Source: Beroe forskalii (taxonomy: Eukaryota; Ctenophora; Nuda; Beroida; Beroidae). From it: a DNA stretch of 64,000 bases. The position numbers and the translations under genes are program-made. The first letter of the stretch is position 1. The number at the start of each line of letters is the position of its first letter. Under the pieces are notes generated by a model, which did no database searches, was not told where the DNA came from, and worked only from the letters and a program-made list of their open reading frames with translations. This document shows, piece after piece, positions 35,148-46,809 of the stretch. The stretch spans positions 450,977 through 514,976 of the forward strand of contig WFMF01000092.1 of the NCBI GenBank assembly GCA_011033025.1. Reading direction: 5' to 3'.

Positions 35148-35410
35148 TAATTTGATCACAACAGCCCGCCGCAGGCGAAAAATTTCATGGTGTTTCCCAT
35201 CTGAATATGCCTCTATTTGCCTTTATTTGAAAAGATAGTTTTATTTAGATCAATTTTTAATGGATAATTTGATCACAACGGCCCGCCGCAGGCGAAAAAT
35301 TTCATGGTAATTCCATCTGAATAGGCCTCTAAGATCAATTTGTAATGTATAATTTGATCAGAACGGCACGACGCAGGCGAAAAATTTCATGGTATTTCCC
35401 ATCTGAATTT

Positions 35411-36400
35411 TGAAAAAATATCGGTCAGCCGCAATCTCCTAACCGAAAATAAATTTTCGAAAACTAAAAATTCCCTTGTCTTCAGACTGTTTGCCATTAA
35501 TACTCAACATATTTAAGCATGTCTAGAGACTATGCAAAAATTTATCTACCGGAGGAACAAAATCTGAAGAAATATCGATCAAACGCCATGTTATAGCCAA
35601 AACTTTTCATAAACTTAATATTTCCTTGTGTTTCAACAATTTGTCGTTCTCAACTTATTTAAGCGTGTTTAGAACCTTCACATAACATTCACCTACCCGA
35701 GGAAAAAAGAATTGTAAAGAAATATCGATCCGACGCAATGTTGTAGCCCAAACTTACTTTTCCAAAAAATTGATATTTTCTTGTGTTTCAACACCTTGTT
35801 AGTTAGACTCAACTTATTTACGCATGTTTAGAACCTTTGCAATAAATTAATTTACCAGAGGAAGAAAGAATTTTGAGAAATTTTTAGAAAAGACGCCATG
35901 TTATAGCCAGAATTTTTCATAACTTAATATTTCCTTGTGTTTCAACAGTTTGTCGTATATACTCAACTTATTTAAGCGTGTTTAGAACCTTCACATAACA
36001 TTCATTCACCCGAGGAAAAAAGAATTTTAAAGAAATATCGATCCGACGCAATGTTGTAGCCCAAAGTTACTTTTCCAGAAATTAAATATTTTCTTGTGTT
36101 TCAAACACCTTGTTTCTAATACTCAACTCATTTAAGCATGTTTAGAACCTCCGCGAAACAGTCATCTACCAGAGGAAACTGGAAAAAAGAATTTTGAATA
36201 AATATCGATCAGACGCAATGTTACGGCCGAAACGTTCTTTTTCAAAAACAAGATATTTCCTTGTGTTTCAACAGTTTTTTAGTAATAATAGACAAGCTTA
36301 AGCATATTTAGAACCTTCGCAAAACATGCATCTACCAGGGGAAAAAATAATTTTGAAAAAATATTGATCCGTTCTCAAGCTATAGCCAAAACAGTTTACA
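35411..36400. repeat. satellite of about 157 bp, six to seven diverged units
   Basis: The phrase 'aaatatcgatc(c/a)gacgcaatgtt' recurs at about 35418, 35569, 35724, 35880, 36043, 36202 and 36358, spacing 151-163 bp. Each unit also has 'ttccttgtgtttcaaca', 'ctcaacttatttaagc' and 'gtttagaacctt'. No coding capacity; this length is typical of satellite monomers. Confidence 0.8.
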
Positions 36401-37874
36401 CAGTGATTATTGTGAGTATTTATTTGACGGCGACCACACCATCGAGCGCAGCTCTGACGACCAGCGAGCGTAGGACGAGATTTTACCTGTAATTGTATTG
36501 TGGTCGTCGAGCATGGCGACCTCGACCAGCGAGCGTAGCTTTTTCTGACGACCAGCACATTTTAGAGCTGCGTGTGTCTTTATCATTTGAACTATCGTTT
36601 GAACGAGACTACTTTGAAGTTTCTCCATATGCTCAAATATTACAAATAATTAACGTATGGTTAATACAAGTCAATTTCAAACACAAGTATATATCCCACG
36701 CATAATAATAGATATTTGAAGTAAGTAAACTGATGTTTTGCGATACAGTACAGCTGCGAGGACTTGAGGCAGTTATCGTAAATGTAGTGAAGACTTTCGT
36801 CGGCATAATACCTACTCTTGACGCGTAAACCATGCTTTACACTTTTCAAACACAATGAAATACTCAGTCATTATAAAGTTTTAAGTAATGGCTATGATCT
36901 GTGGGCTGTTGTTAAGCATTGTAAGTAGTTTATAGTATGAAAAACTTCAATGATAATTTGGTTTTCATGGAAAAATTTGGTTGTCATGGTCCACTAGGTC
37001 GCCACAAATGTGGCTGTTGGTTGTCGAGCGACGCTCTCTCGCTCGCCACGGTTCTGTCACTGGGGTCCGAGGGCTGATAAGGCTGATATGTATCTACATA
37101 AATCATAGGTCAGAAGCATCAGATAGAGAAGTAGGTAGAAAAAGGTTGGCAAAATAAACTGGGGCAACGGTGCTCTACTCAAGCTGTAACTTTCTACTTG
37201 TGAAAACATATTCAGATATTGGTCAGAACTAAGGCTGCAAAATTCAATTTAATTCCAAACTTAGTGTATAGGCATGAGTCGCAATCAAACCATGATTTAA
37301 CTATTGAAGATACTGTGAATTCTGATTCAGGAGCTAGTAAACTCTGAACATTTTCGTGAGCCACAACCAAAATCCACAAAACGAGAAATTGAAATCGGTT
37401 GAAATAACGCATGCATCTTTTGAGAAATGACTGGATTGTGTAATTTAAAAAAAGCACTGAACACTGGTATGCCAGCTCAAAGAATGACACATCTTTGAAA
37501 ACTATGAATGGGAACATTTTATTGACCTGAAACGTCCTTAAAACAACACTACAACGTATGATAATTGCATCACACAAAACTTTTGAAATATTGAAAGGCT
37601 CTGTCGAGGGTACCGACTATAAGAAGTCGCGCACAGACAATATGCCCTCACATTGGTACCAGCAGTAACGATCCAAGCGCCTATTGTTCATGCGCGACAC
37701 ATAACATGCCCGGGCAAGTTAGACACAGTCTGGGAAATGTCGCGAAGTTGTTATGAAACATGGTGCTCGCTCGATAATTAGCGGGATACAGTGTTTGAAA
37801 TGTCTAGAAGGTATTATGGGATATTATTTTTCGCTCTGTTGGCCGTGCCTGTAACGTGGTAGCCACCTAGCGGC
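36401..37874. other. non-coding, some 'gtcgtcgagcg' repeats
   Basis: Short GC-rich motifs (gaccagcgagcgtag twice at about 36460 and 36526; gtcgagcgacgctctctcgctcg at about 37022) stand in otherwise AT-rich DNA. 37030-37070 is an inverted partner of 33808-33850 (cagtgacagaa motif). No gene seen. Confidence 0.45.
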
Positions 37875-37947
37875 CACGTGGTGACCACGTGACGGACCTT
37901 GTGGCAGGCAGTTACCACGTGACTGGGTCACCTGACCGTGTCACGTG
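37875..37947. promoter_or_regulatory. cluster of four CACGTG E-boxes
   Basis: CACGTG occurs at 37875-37880, 37886-37891, 37916-37921 and 37942-37947, mixed with GGTGAC/GTCACC. Four palindromic E-boxes in 73 bp is far above chance in AT-rich DNA. bHLH-zip factors bind this motif. No adjacent gene is recognised, so it could equally be part of a repeat terminus. Confidence 0.5.
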
Positions 37948-38124
37948 ACTTTGACTTGACCTGCCCCATCAGAATGATCCGATTTCAAACTTACTATATA
38001 GCAAACTTACTATATAGCAAATCTATATATAGCAAATCTATATATAGCAAATCTATATATAGCAAATCTACAAATATCCACGCACGAAAAATTGGCGGTT
38101 GTATGTCATTGACTTGCTACTTTG

Positions 38125-38265
38125 ATGACTGATCAATAAAACAATTGATGCTCTTTTATAATCCAAGAAACACAACAATGATATTAATTTGTCTACATGT
38201 TTCGGTCCATCTCCGTCTTCAGGACAATTAACATCTCATATATCATAAATAAGCCTTCTGGCTTC
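38125..38265 (-). mobile_element. retroelement-like 3' fragment (Penelope-like motif)
   Basis: On the minus strand the sequence reads gtcctgaagacggagatgg followed by accgaaacatgtagac and attataaaagagc. This phrase is characteristic of the ends of Penelope-like and similar retroelements in many invertebrates. An 18-bp tandem 'caaatctatatatag' lies just before it (37990-38070). No reverse transcriptase is present nearby. The 38266-39704 stretch shows nothing else. Confidence 0.4.
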
Positions 38266-39704
38266 CTACCTATAATAAAAGAAAGGTTAAAATATCTATC
38301 CAAGTTTATAAGGTAAAAACCTTAAAACATGAAGTCAATTCAAACCAAGATTCCTATTATTAAATTGTGCAAGCTATTAAAAAACCTAACGGTCGCCGAA
38401 AATCAAATGCAATTAACTCAATAGTCGTCCAAATATACAAACAACAACATATAAAAATAACAAAATTGATAACAAAAATTTTCCTAGAAAATAGAGATAG
38501 GCCTAAAAACTTTAAAACGATGAAGAAAATCGTTTTACAAAGATGAATTATTGAAACTAGTGTGGATGTAGCCAACAGATTAAATTAAAAAGAAGAAGAA
38601 GAAAATAATTTATTAAAAAAAGTTTAGAAAAATTAAAATCGAAATTAAAGATATTATATTTAAATTCAAAGATATTAAATAAATTCCCTCACATGAAAAT
38701 CATTAATAAGTTAATAAATTAAAACCTGGCATTAGAAAAAAATTCTCAGATCAGCCTTTCACCAATCCCAAAAGGTTTCTGAATATTGAGTCCAAAAGGT
38801 GTTAGAGTTTGCTACTTTGATACCTAATAATGAGCTCATATCAAGGCAAAAGTAACTGCACCCATGTACGTGACACATGATGGTATCTATTACCTATGGA
38901 GTAAAAAACTTGGATACGGGCCAATATGAATATTCTGGATGTCACACGAGAGGGGAAGAGCATGTTGCGTCATAGGTAGTTAGAATTTTTCGTCGGCAGG
39001 TTATGAAAAACGTATTGAAGAATAAGTATAATCACGTAATGGTTGCTTTAAAAAGAATCCAATTCCTTATCCTATGCCGTAATAATTGGAACTTCATTCA
39101 GTCATGGATACGATCATAGGCGTTGCGAATGGTGTAGATTACAGAAATGCTACAATAAACATTAGACAAATGGATTGTGTCGTGACGCGGGTACTACCTT
39201 TTTAGTAATTAGCATGTTTTTTCCATCATACGGTTTATGTACTTGAGCGCACATGATTGATACCTGTGAACTCCGGAGCAGAAAATGATTAAAACATTGG
39301 TAGTCAACAGCAAATGCGAAGAGCAAGCGCACAATCCGTAAAAATTTCTGAAGTGACTGCATTTACTTCCTATCAATTACAAGTACCGCAGCTGATCCTC
39401 CTGAGCTTGCCGTTCCATAAATCTCGTATTTTCTCCTCCATTCAACCTGACCGGGTCACGTGTTCTAGAGTGAATTATGCGTAGCACGCGGAACCGACGT
39501 GGCAGACATATCAGCCAGTAATGTAGCTGCATTGAAGTCACTAGTAGAAGCTCAAATGCCACGAGACAGGGTCAGGGGGAGGCCCGTATGGGCTGCTATT
39601 GGTGCACAAAGTCACGTGAATGAAAATGCATGAATGCATGCATTTAGGTCAACTTTTTTGACGGCAATCGATCCCTCTTATCTCCATAGCGAAAAATAAG
39701 AGCG

Positions 39705-39765
39705 TTATTGGTCGTGTAACATCGTGTCGTGCCTTCGGCACTCCACTCTGTTACACGACCAATAA
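39705..39765. repeat. hairpin with ttattggtcgtgtaac arms
   Basis: The 16-nt arms ttattggtcgtgtaac and gttacacgaccaataa are perfectly inverted around a 29-nt loop that itself contains tgccttcggca. It is followed by three 'aataactaca' repeats. A short foldback element is likely. Confidence 0.65.
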
Positions 39766-40101
39766 CTACAATAACTACAATAACTACACGACCAATAACT
39801 ACAATTCTCTCATGAGAACGGATTATCACCGTATGTTGACAATTCACTCTCCACGCACATGAAGGTTATGAATCATGAAGCACCATGAGGGTTATCGGAA
39901 ATAACGTGCTTGAAGGTATTATAATAAGAGTATATGATAAGTAAATATAATAACTATAAGATTTGACAATATAATAACTTTATAAGATAATAAATCCATG
40001 CATTACCTACTTAAACAATCCCAACAATGTACAATTATTCAATTCAAAATTCAAACGGCAATCAGAGTCCCTGCAGCCTTCAGGAAGGTCAGCTTGTTGT
40101 C

Positions 40102-40876
40102 TTAGGTGTCGTAGGCGTCGATGAGTCTGACAAGATTCTCGTCGTACTTCACCCAGCGATGATCCTGAGGAGGAGGAGGCTTCCTCATCGTCTGCTGAGA
40201 CATTTTCCACTCAGTGATGTCCTTCTCCTTTCTGAGGACGTCGAGGAACTTCCACATGGTAGGTTTGCAGGCGCCCATCAGGGAGTGGAATCCTCTGTGC
40301 CAACCCTCTGCGATGTTGCTGCTCCTAGAAAGAGAGGCGATGACAGAGTCATGGTGGTTCCACATGTAGGGAGAGAAGAGGGGAGGTGAGGAAGGAGTCC
40401 CGAACCAGGTCCTCTCCAGGTAGTCCGTGATGTCATCAAGGTCTGAGGGAAGGGAAGGCTTCAGCTGACTCCACACATCCCCAACATCACCCAGGTGGAC
40501 GAAAGACAAGGGCGCCAATCTGCTGGAAGGCTTCTTCAACAGGGGGATCCCTCACCACCAACTCCTCCTTCAGTCCCTCGTTGCAGAACTTCCGTAGCAG
40601 GGCCTGCTTGAAGTGGAAGAAACAGCCTCTGATGGTAGCGGTGGGCCAGACAGAGGATGCAGCTTGGAAGAGTAGGGAGGTGGCAGTGGGGAGTGGATTT
40701 GGTGACGGAGGAGTCCAGGTGGAGGTTGAGCTTCCCAGGGCACCCCTTGATGACACGGTCCAGTAGGAGCGTTCTCCACGTCGCTTGTTGAGGGAGTAGC
40801 GGTGAGACTCGTAGAGGACATTCTGCTTCGTGCCAGTGCGGGCTGGAACTAGAGTAGGAGTAGATGTGGAAGACAT
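40102..40876 (-). pseudogene. FLYWCH/MULE transposase remnant, copy A
   Basis: The N-terminal part resembles a FLYWCH zinc finger (RYSLNKRRGERSYW, CVIKGCPGKLNLH, STPHCH). The C-terminal part resembles the tail of FLYWCH-linked MULE transposases (GCFFHFKQALLRK; YLERTWFG; MWNHHDSVIASLSRSSNIAEGWHRGFHS is the recognisable tract, here read in two pieces). The catalytic DDE middle that normally lies between is missing, and several frameshifts are present. It lies inside the Mutator-like element, as expected of a deletion derivative. Confidence 0.7.
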
Positions 40877-41980
40877 GTTGGGGTATAATTTGGTTAGATT
40901 TTTCGGGCATATATACTCTTTGACCCCATTACATCAAGCGTTTCAACCTCATTACATCAAACGTTTCATCAAGTTTGCTGATCTTGTCAAAGACCCTTTT
41001 ATGACTCGTACCTACAACTCGTACCTATAACCCCTGATTAGGTTGGTGATCAAGGCCTCATTATATTGCCTATGCTTCAAGAATCGTACTGACAGCCTAT
41101 TATTCAAAGCAAAATCAAAAGTTCACAGATTTAACAAGTTAACAAGTTCAGTGATCAGTCATCCCTATCACAGTTCACGTCACGACTCGTGCTCGGAACC
41201 ATGATAGCCTGATGAGGTTGGTGTCTGGTGATAACAACCCCATCACATCGAGCGTTTACCGCTCATCAAGTTCTATTGTCCCCCTTATAGTTATCGAGGG
41301 TCACATGAAAGCTCGTACTGCAGAGTTTCCTTCGGCGGACCTAAGGCGGACTCGCTTTATCAGGCCTATGGAGAACCTAATCGGGGAAGGATAATGATTG
41401 GGATGATTGTAAGTGTTAGGTAAGTGTTTGGGTTCCTAGTTGGGGCAAAAATATAGAGGTATGGTTAGGGTTAGGGTGAGTCCGCCTTAGGTCCGCCGAG
41501 GAATGTCGGTGTTCCTCCAGACTGCCGAAAGCCTTACACTTTAACCGGTTCTCAAATCGCCAACTCAAAAGCCTAATGAAAAACATAATTGAAAGATTAA
41601 TAAACTTCATCAAAAGATGACATGACCACCAGACGTTAAAAATAATGGGCGCATGCAAGTACTTTATCCGATAAAACTTGGTGAGGTCGCCTTATTAAAC
41701 ATTAAAAGGGCTCTTCGAAGTGTAAGAAAAGGTGGAGAGCTTGTCGAACTTCTGGGCGTCAACAGACTGAAGTCCGACAGCCAGAAGTTCGACAGCGGGA
41801 TCAGATGTCGAACTTCCGGTCGTCAACAGACTGAAGTCAGACAGTCATAAAGCTCGACAGTGTCTAACTTCTGGGTTGTCGAACTTCTGGGTTGTCGAAC
41901 TTCTGGGTTGTCGAACTTCCGTCCCCCAACCTCAGACCCCTCCCTCCCCCCTTGTCTGCAAACGTCCGCAATCCAGGGAC

Positions 41981-42972
41981 CAATCGGGTGACCATGTAAG
42001 TATGTAGAAGTGTAGAATGTATAGCACATTAGCACGACTAAAAATTGACATTTGATTGTGAAATTCTGTGAATTGCATTTTACTGGTTGCTCATTCGCTC
42101 AGCATATTTGACAATTATGTGAATGTGAAACTGTGAATGGGTAGAAAGCCCGCTTATCAGCAACTGACGCTTGTAAGGTCGTATCAGATTTCACAATTCA
42201 CAGTCTTATGTTTCAACATTCAGCGGGACTCTGGTCGTCTTATTGCCGTTGTTTTGTGACCTTTCTACTTCGTCATGGTTGTAAATCTGAAAACCACTTA
42301 CAGTATTCACATTTACTGCATGTAATTTTAATTTCAAGTGTGGAAGCTTGCCAGAGCTGGCAAGCTCCTGCCCACATAAATGTGAAAATCAATTCTGTCA
42401 AGAGTTCTCATGAAAGTAGAAATAGTTTACATTCAGAAAAAATCATACAAACCTTTAAATTCTCAAGAGTGAATGAATATTTCACATCAATTCATCAATC
42501 GCAACATCGATCTTTACTGTAAGCTAAGTCAGTAAGTTGGAGAAGATGGTGGTATCTGAATAACTTGCTGTAAATTCGCATCATGCCTTTGCCTAGAACA
42601 TGGTATAGTAATAAGATATTGCTACAGGGTGCGCTAAAAGTCTTGATCCCTTTTTTGATCATTCGAAAAATACAGCAGATATTTCGATTCCGTAAAAAGT
42701 TTCTTTAAAATTATAACCAAAGAATGGCGGATAACGAGATTTTTTAGTTGCTATGACGTCCATAGCAACCACACGAGTTTCCATAGCAACCGACCCAACA
42801 ATTAACGATCTTTGGCATTTTGACATATAGATCAGATTGTAGGTAGTACAATGAAAGGGAATGAAAGTCTTAATTTTTACAATTGGAAATTTCTAACGAA
42901 AACTAAAAGGATCATTAAAAAAAAGTATTAGAACATTATTGTGAAACTAATACAACATATTTTCCAGAGAGA
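41981..42972. other. upstream region of transporter gene, copy A
   Basis: The sequence is shared with 57940-58875 in copy B. It includes an RFX-like/CRE-like patch at 42747-42784 (gttgctatgacgtc, catagcaac repeated). No separate ORF is supported. A copy-B-only insertion is absent from about 42030. Confidence 0.5.
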
Positions 42973-44448
42973 ATGTTTTCTGCAAAGCATGCCCGACCTA
43001 TCCCACTACTTAGTTCCGATCAAAGCTCGGAGGACGAGTTAATGGTTCCGACAAGAAAGCGACTTTCCTATACGGATTTGGTGAACAGTGAATCAGTGAC
43101 GCGCCAGCACACCCTCACCCTGGTAACTGTGTGCTGTGTCACCTTCTCCCAGTCCCTGCAGCTGTACCTACCCCTGCTACTGACGGGAGAGGTAGACTCC
43201 TCAGACATTACCCTCCTCCTCATCTCCTTCCCACTGGCGAGCTTCCTGGCTCCCCTCCTGGACACCCTCCTTCACTCCTGCCTCCCTCTCAACCGGAGGA
43301 TGTGTGCAGTGCTGGTGTCCTCCCTATCCTTCCTGCTCCTCTCAGTGCTAACCAAGGACTCTCTCCACACAGCAGTAGCGATGCGGTGTCTGGCTGGAGC
43401 ATTGGTGGTTCCCAAGTCAGTGCTGATACAGCTGTGGAGCCACGTGTTTCCAGAATCCCAGCATAAAAGATGTCAGTTAGCTACATCATCATCCAGTACA
43501 GCAGCATTAGCCACTGTTTTAATACTCATGATATGGTATGATGAAAATGATTACACTGTCCCAGTGGTATGTGTCATAGCATTCACTATGGTTACATACA
43601 TCACTTCAGCAATTCTCTCTTTTGGATTATTGAAAGCCCACTGATGCAACTCTAATAATGGAAAATACAGCCGAATCATGGAATCTATAAAAGCATTCTT
43701 CAAAGGTCCTCACATATAGACTCTCTCTTAAACTTCAAGAAATAGATTTCAGTATTGATTCAGCAACAGGTTTATGGAACCCAATGTTTCTTTATAATGC
43801 ACAGCATAACAACAGAAATGTATTGATACTGGGAATACACAAGTTTATATCTGGATTTAAGGGGGTAAAGTATTATGTGGTTTGTAATACAGTGCAGTGG
43901 AAAAATATTGCACTGTAGATGACCATGGATCAAAGAACAGTAACGTGTATTTGATGATGAGCTGTTCAGCTCTTTTTAAGTGCAAACTTTATACCTCTTC
44001 AGTTGAAATATCAAAAACATTATTTCAAGCTTGATAGGAGCACTTTCGTTTGCCTTTTTTTGTCCACAGGGATCCTTAATGTAACTGGGCAGATAATTTT
44101 CTTGTGCCTTACACTGGCATCTTTCTCTTCATTGATGTGTACCATATCAAACATTATCTCAACAGTTTCAATATCTGTAGCTGGTGAGTGCCTACTTGGA
44201 TTATCAGTCACAACAGGTTTAATCATGGGTAAACTCACGGTCGATGCAGAACTTCAGTATGCATTGATAGTGCACAATTTTAATGAGCAGTGCATTCATA
44301 TCTGGATGGTTGATACAGCTACCTCTGTGTAAGAATCTAGTTGGTGACAAGAAAATGATGGTAGAGATGGATGACCCACTAGTAGAGAAACATTGAAATG
44401 GAAGAAGAAAGGAGAGGATCAGATGCTCTGCTGTCTGATGCAGAGTAA
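42973..44448 (+). pseudogene. 12-TM transporter-like gene, copy A, frameshifted
   Basis: The first 223 codons match copy B (58876-60345) almost exactly, through TM6. After 'ctctctctttt' a missing T and several later one- or two-base insertions (for example tatata for tata, ctctct for ctct) break the frame. Short matching stretches continue to the same C-terminal stop. The changes look like length errors in short repeats, so this may be an unpolished allele rather than a true pseudogene. Confidence 0.75.
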
Positions 44449-44908
44449 TAATGTAACTGAAACTTAAATCGAGATTATACCTTACTATATGTCTTCATAA
44501 AATTATAGCCTGTATAAAGGTTAATGGTTATGGGTAGCATATTCTGGACCACCATATTATAAGAGGGCCCATAGCCAGATTTTCCAGGTATGGCCTGCAC
44601 AGTGAGCAAGCTACAGCAGGGGTTTAAAGTTCCCCGTGGGATTAGGGGTAAAGGGAGCCCCAGACAAATTTTGGAAAATAGGCGTTCTGACTGTTTTTGG
44701 AGGCCGAAAAATCGTGTGTAGTACACTTTGTGCTGCACAATCACCCTTGCCAACTGATGACCCATGATAGCCCTAGAGCACTAACCTTCACTTTCAGGCC
44801 TTAAATAACCTAGTTAGACCAAAATATGGTTCAGTCAGTTCGAAATGTGCAAGTTTAGTGTCAATTAATTGATGATTAATTGATAATTCATTGTCGCCAT
44901 AAAGTCAA

Positions 44909-45622
44909 CAAGAATTGCGGTCGTTTTTTTTTTTTTTTTTTTTTTTCTTCTAACTTCGGCGAGCACTTAAATTTCCCTCCCATTTAAAATTAATGGTTAC
45001 ACATGCATTGAGGATTCAATCTTATTATTTTTTTCAAAATGTGTTAATTTGTTTTTCCTCCACAAATTGTTTAATTGCTCGTTTTTCAAACATTGGTAAA
45101 ATGTGGACTTTGAGCTTAAATTTTAGCAAACAATTTGATCGGCTAGCTAAAGCTTAACTTGCGCATTGCCCTAACCAGTACCATGGTTTCACGCACAGAG
45201 TGCGCGGCGCGGCAAGCGCCCCTGGTTAAGGTATCTTGCGCGCACCACGCATGATGTTGAGCTGCAGTGCCGCACACAAAACTGGTCGAATGTCGATTTG
45301 TACATCCATCCTGATCTTGCAGAGTGAATTGCAGCGACTGCGCGACGTAATTAAGGTTGCTACGACTCCCCACCTGATGGTACCATTGTTGACGAAATCT
45401 CCCTCAAATATGGACATCTCCTCAAATTTGTGGACATCTCCCCTCAAAATTTGTGGACATATCTCCTTAAATTTTCCAGGCCCTTTTCAGAATTAACAGT
45501 ACGGATAAAGGTAGTATACACATCACCCTAATTTTTGTCGACCCAATCCTCTCAAAATACAATACACGATCTTGCTAACCTTTCATTTGCCTTTTGTTAA
45601 ACAAAAACGCAATTGAGAGGGA
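44909..45622. mobile_element. repeat element with 'aagaattgcg' left end, copy A
   Basis: It begins caacaagaattgcg and ends in aaacaaaaacgcaattg, weakly inverted. It shares 'ggataaaggtagtatacaca' and 'cacgatc...tgctaacc' with 60812-61520 and with the 1.35-kb insertion at 56587-57936. It contains short 'ctcaaatttgtggacat' tandem units. No gene. Confidence 0.5.
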
Positions 45623-46593
45623 AAAAATAGATTCCCAGTTGACAATTAATTGCCAAAATGCCATAACTAACAATTCAGTGTTTCCACTGCCTTCCATCAA
45701 AAAATCATGATTATTGCCAAAAGATTCATTTTCACCATTTTCACCAATGAATGATCATTCTCATCAATGAATTGCCATAGATGACAATAAAATCACAGCT
45801 GCCTTTGCCAAATACTCGTCTTGGTCATCAGTGAACCCTGAGTCATGCCCTGACTCTAACACCAGCCAAAATGAAGTGTGGGGTTTGTTTAGGCTTTAGG
45901 GGTTGGATTAATAAGTTGCTTCATTTTCCTTACTAATGATCCATTTTTGACAATGATGATCATATTGAATTCATTGCCAATGATAGAAAGTTTAGTTAAT
46001 CCATAATTGTCAATGTTGCCACTAATGTCAATGAAAATTTGTCAGATTCCCATACTGTGTACAACCTTTTGTCAATTGATGTATTGTGTTCAAATCAAGA
46101 TGTCTTGTAACTTCCTCCTTGTCTGACCAGATGATATTTGTATACTTAAACATTTAACATTTATACATTTAAAGTGATAACCTTGATACCAAATTAACAC
46201 AAAACTTATTATGAAACTATACACCAAATTGTGGTAGGAAGAGTATTGAGGTGTCCACCTTATGAATTTAAACATATTTATTTTTCAAATTTGCCTCAAA
46301 GTGTTATAATTAGGCTCTAATTGTAGTGACAATTGACTTTGTACTTTTTGACTCTTGTCTGACCAGATAAAGCTCCCTAACAAAGAAAAAGAATTCCCAA
46401 TGATGCACAAGGACAAACTTATGACACTGAAGCTCATGAAACCAACACACTCCATTGTGGTAGAGGGCATTAAGTTAATAGGTTAGGTACCTTTTACAAA
46501 TATTTTATTATTTGGACCTTGCACGTTCTTTTAACAATGTCTTAACGTGGAATAATTGACAGAGTTAGCTTTTTAAAACATGGTCATATCATT
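45623..46593. other. AT-rich stretch with two weak exon-like pieces
   Basis: Two acceptor-like sites, 'cttgtctgaccag', lie about 244 bp apart. After the second (about 46368) a frame reads IKLPNKEKEFPMMHKDKL and on to a GT. It has protein-like composition but no clear splice partner. The rest is 'aatgatcattgcc'-type low-complexity DNA. The same arrangement is in copy B at about 62260. Confidence 0.35.
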
Positions 46594-46809
46594 TTGTTGC
46601 CTCACCAATCATTTGAGTATTCTGCCCTGTTTCAAACTACCAAGACTCTGGTGGAGACATCCGATCAAGACCTAAGGAATAAGGATAGAGCTGATGGAAT
46701 TAAGTTTTGTCGTCAATCTTATTATTTTAGAAGTGTACAGGAAATAGATAAATTTATGAGTGTTTGCCATCTGATTAATGCAGTATTTGGCAACAACCAA
46801 CAAACTTAA
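46565..46809 (+). CDS. possible terminal exon, copy A
   Basis: The frame LLPHQSFEYSALFQTTKTLV continuing to DKFMSVCHLI and GNNQQT is kept with one amino-acid change in copy B (62461-62709). It stops just before 'tcctcaataaacattaaac', which contains AATAAA. A kept frame followed by a polyadenylation signal suggests the last exon of an unrecognised gene or a small gene. Start and upstream exons are unresolved. Confidence 0.4.

Larger units (their letters stand above)
33960..35410. repeat. satellite of about 88 bp split by two Helitron-like units
   Basis: Units of about 85-92 bp ('aatttgatcacaac(a/g)gcccgc', 'gcaggcgaaaaatttcatgg', 'cccatctgaata') run from about 33960 to 34505 and resume at 35148-35410. 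The Helitron-like pair 34506-35147 lies between. The two sides continue the same array, so the pair inserted into an existing satellite. Confidence 0.75.
33399..39918. mobile_element. block of about 6.5 kb present only in copy A
   Basis: At the matching place copy B (about 54480-54500) runs straight through. The block has ataatacc... at its left edge and ...ggtattat at its right. It contains satellite arrays, two Helitron-like units, the 157-bp satellite, an E-box cluster and a retroelement-like end. It has no intact transposase, so it may be a composite insertion, or a deletion in copy B. Confidence 0.55.
33078..41931 (-). mobile_element. Mutator-like element, copy A (enlarged by internal insertion)
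   Basis: The terminal regions are inverted: left gggacggaagttcga..., right ...tcgaacttccgtccc. The long terminal zones are built of repeated gaagttcgaca / tgtcgaacttc units. A 9-bp target duplication TCAGACCCC flanks it at 33069-33077 and 41932-41940. The 9-bp duplication, long complex TIRs and MULE-type coding remains (40102-40876) agree with the Mutator superfamily. A block of about 6.5 kb (33399-39918) was inserted into this copy only. Confidence 0.8.

Noticed and set aside
36298-36628. Minus-strand frames over 'gaccagcgagcgtag' repeats
   Set aside because: Short GC-rich repeated motif; composition follows the repeat, and frames overlap each other.
33808-37070. Possible element bounded by 'cccagtgacagaa' inverted motifs
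   Set aside because: Similarity is short and the flanks show no target duplication, so the borders are not supported.
40027-40389. Plus-strand frames over the FLYWCH/MULE remnant
   Set aside because: Antisense shadows; the minus strand shows the recognisable MULE and FLYWCH tracts.
41464-41478. Telomere-like ggttagggttaggg (also about 56030)
   Set aside because: Only about two units, inside a duplicated non-telomeric region; too short to be an interstitial telomere.
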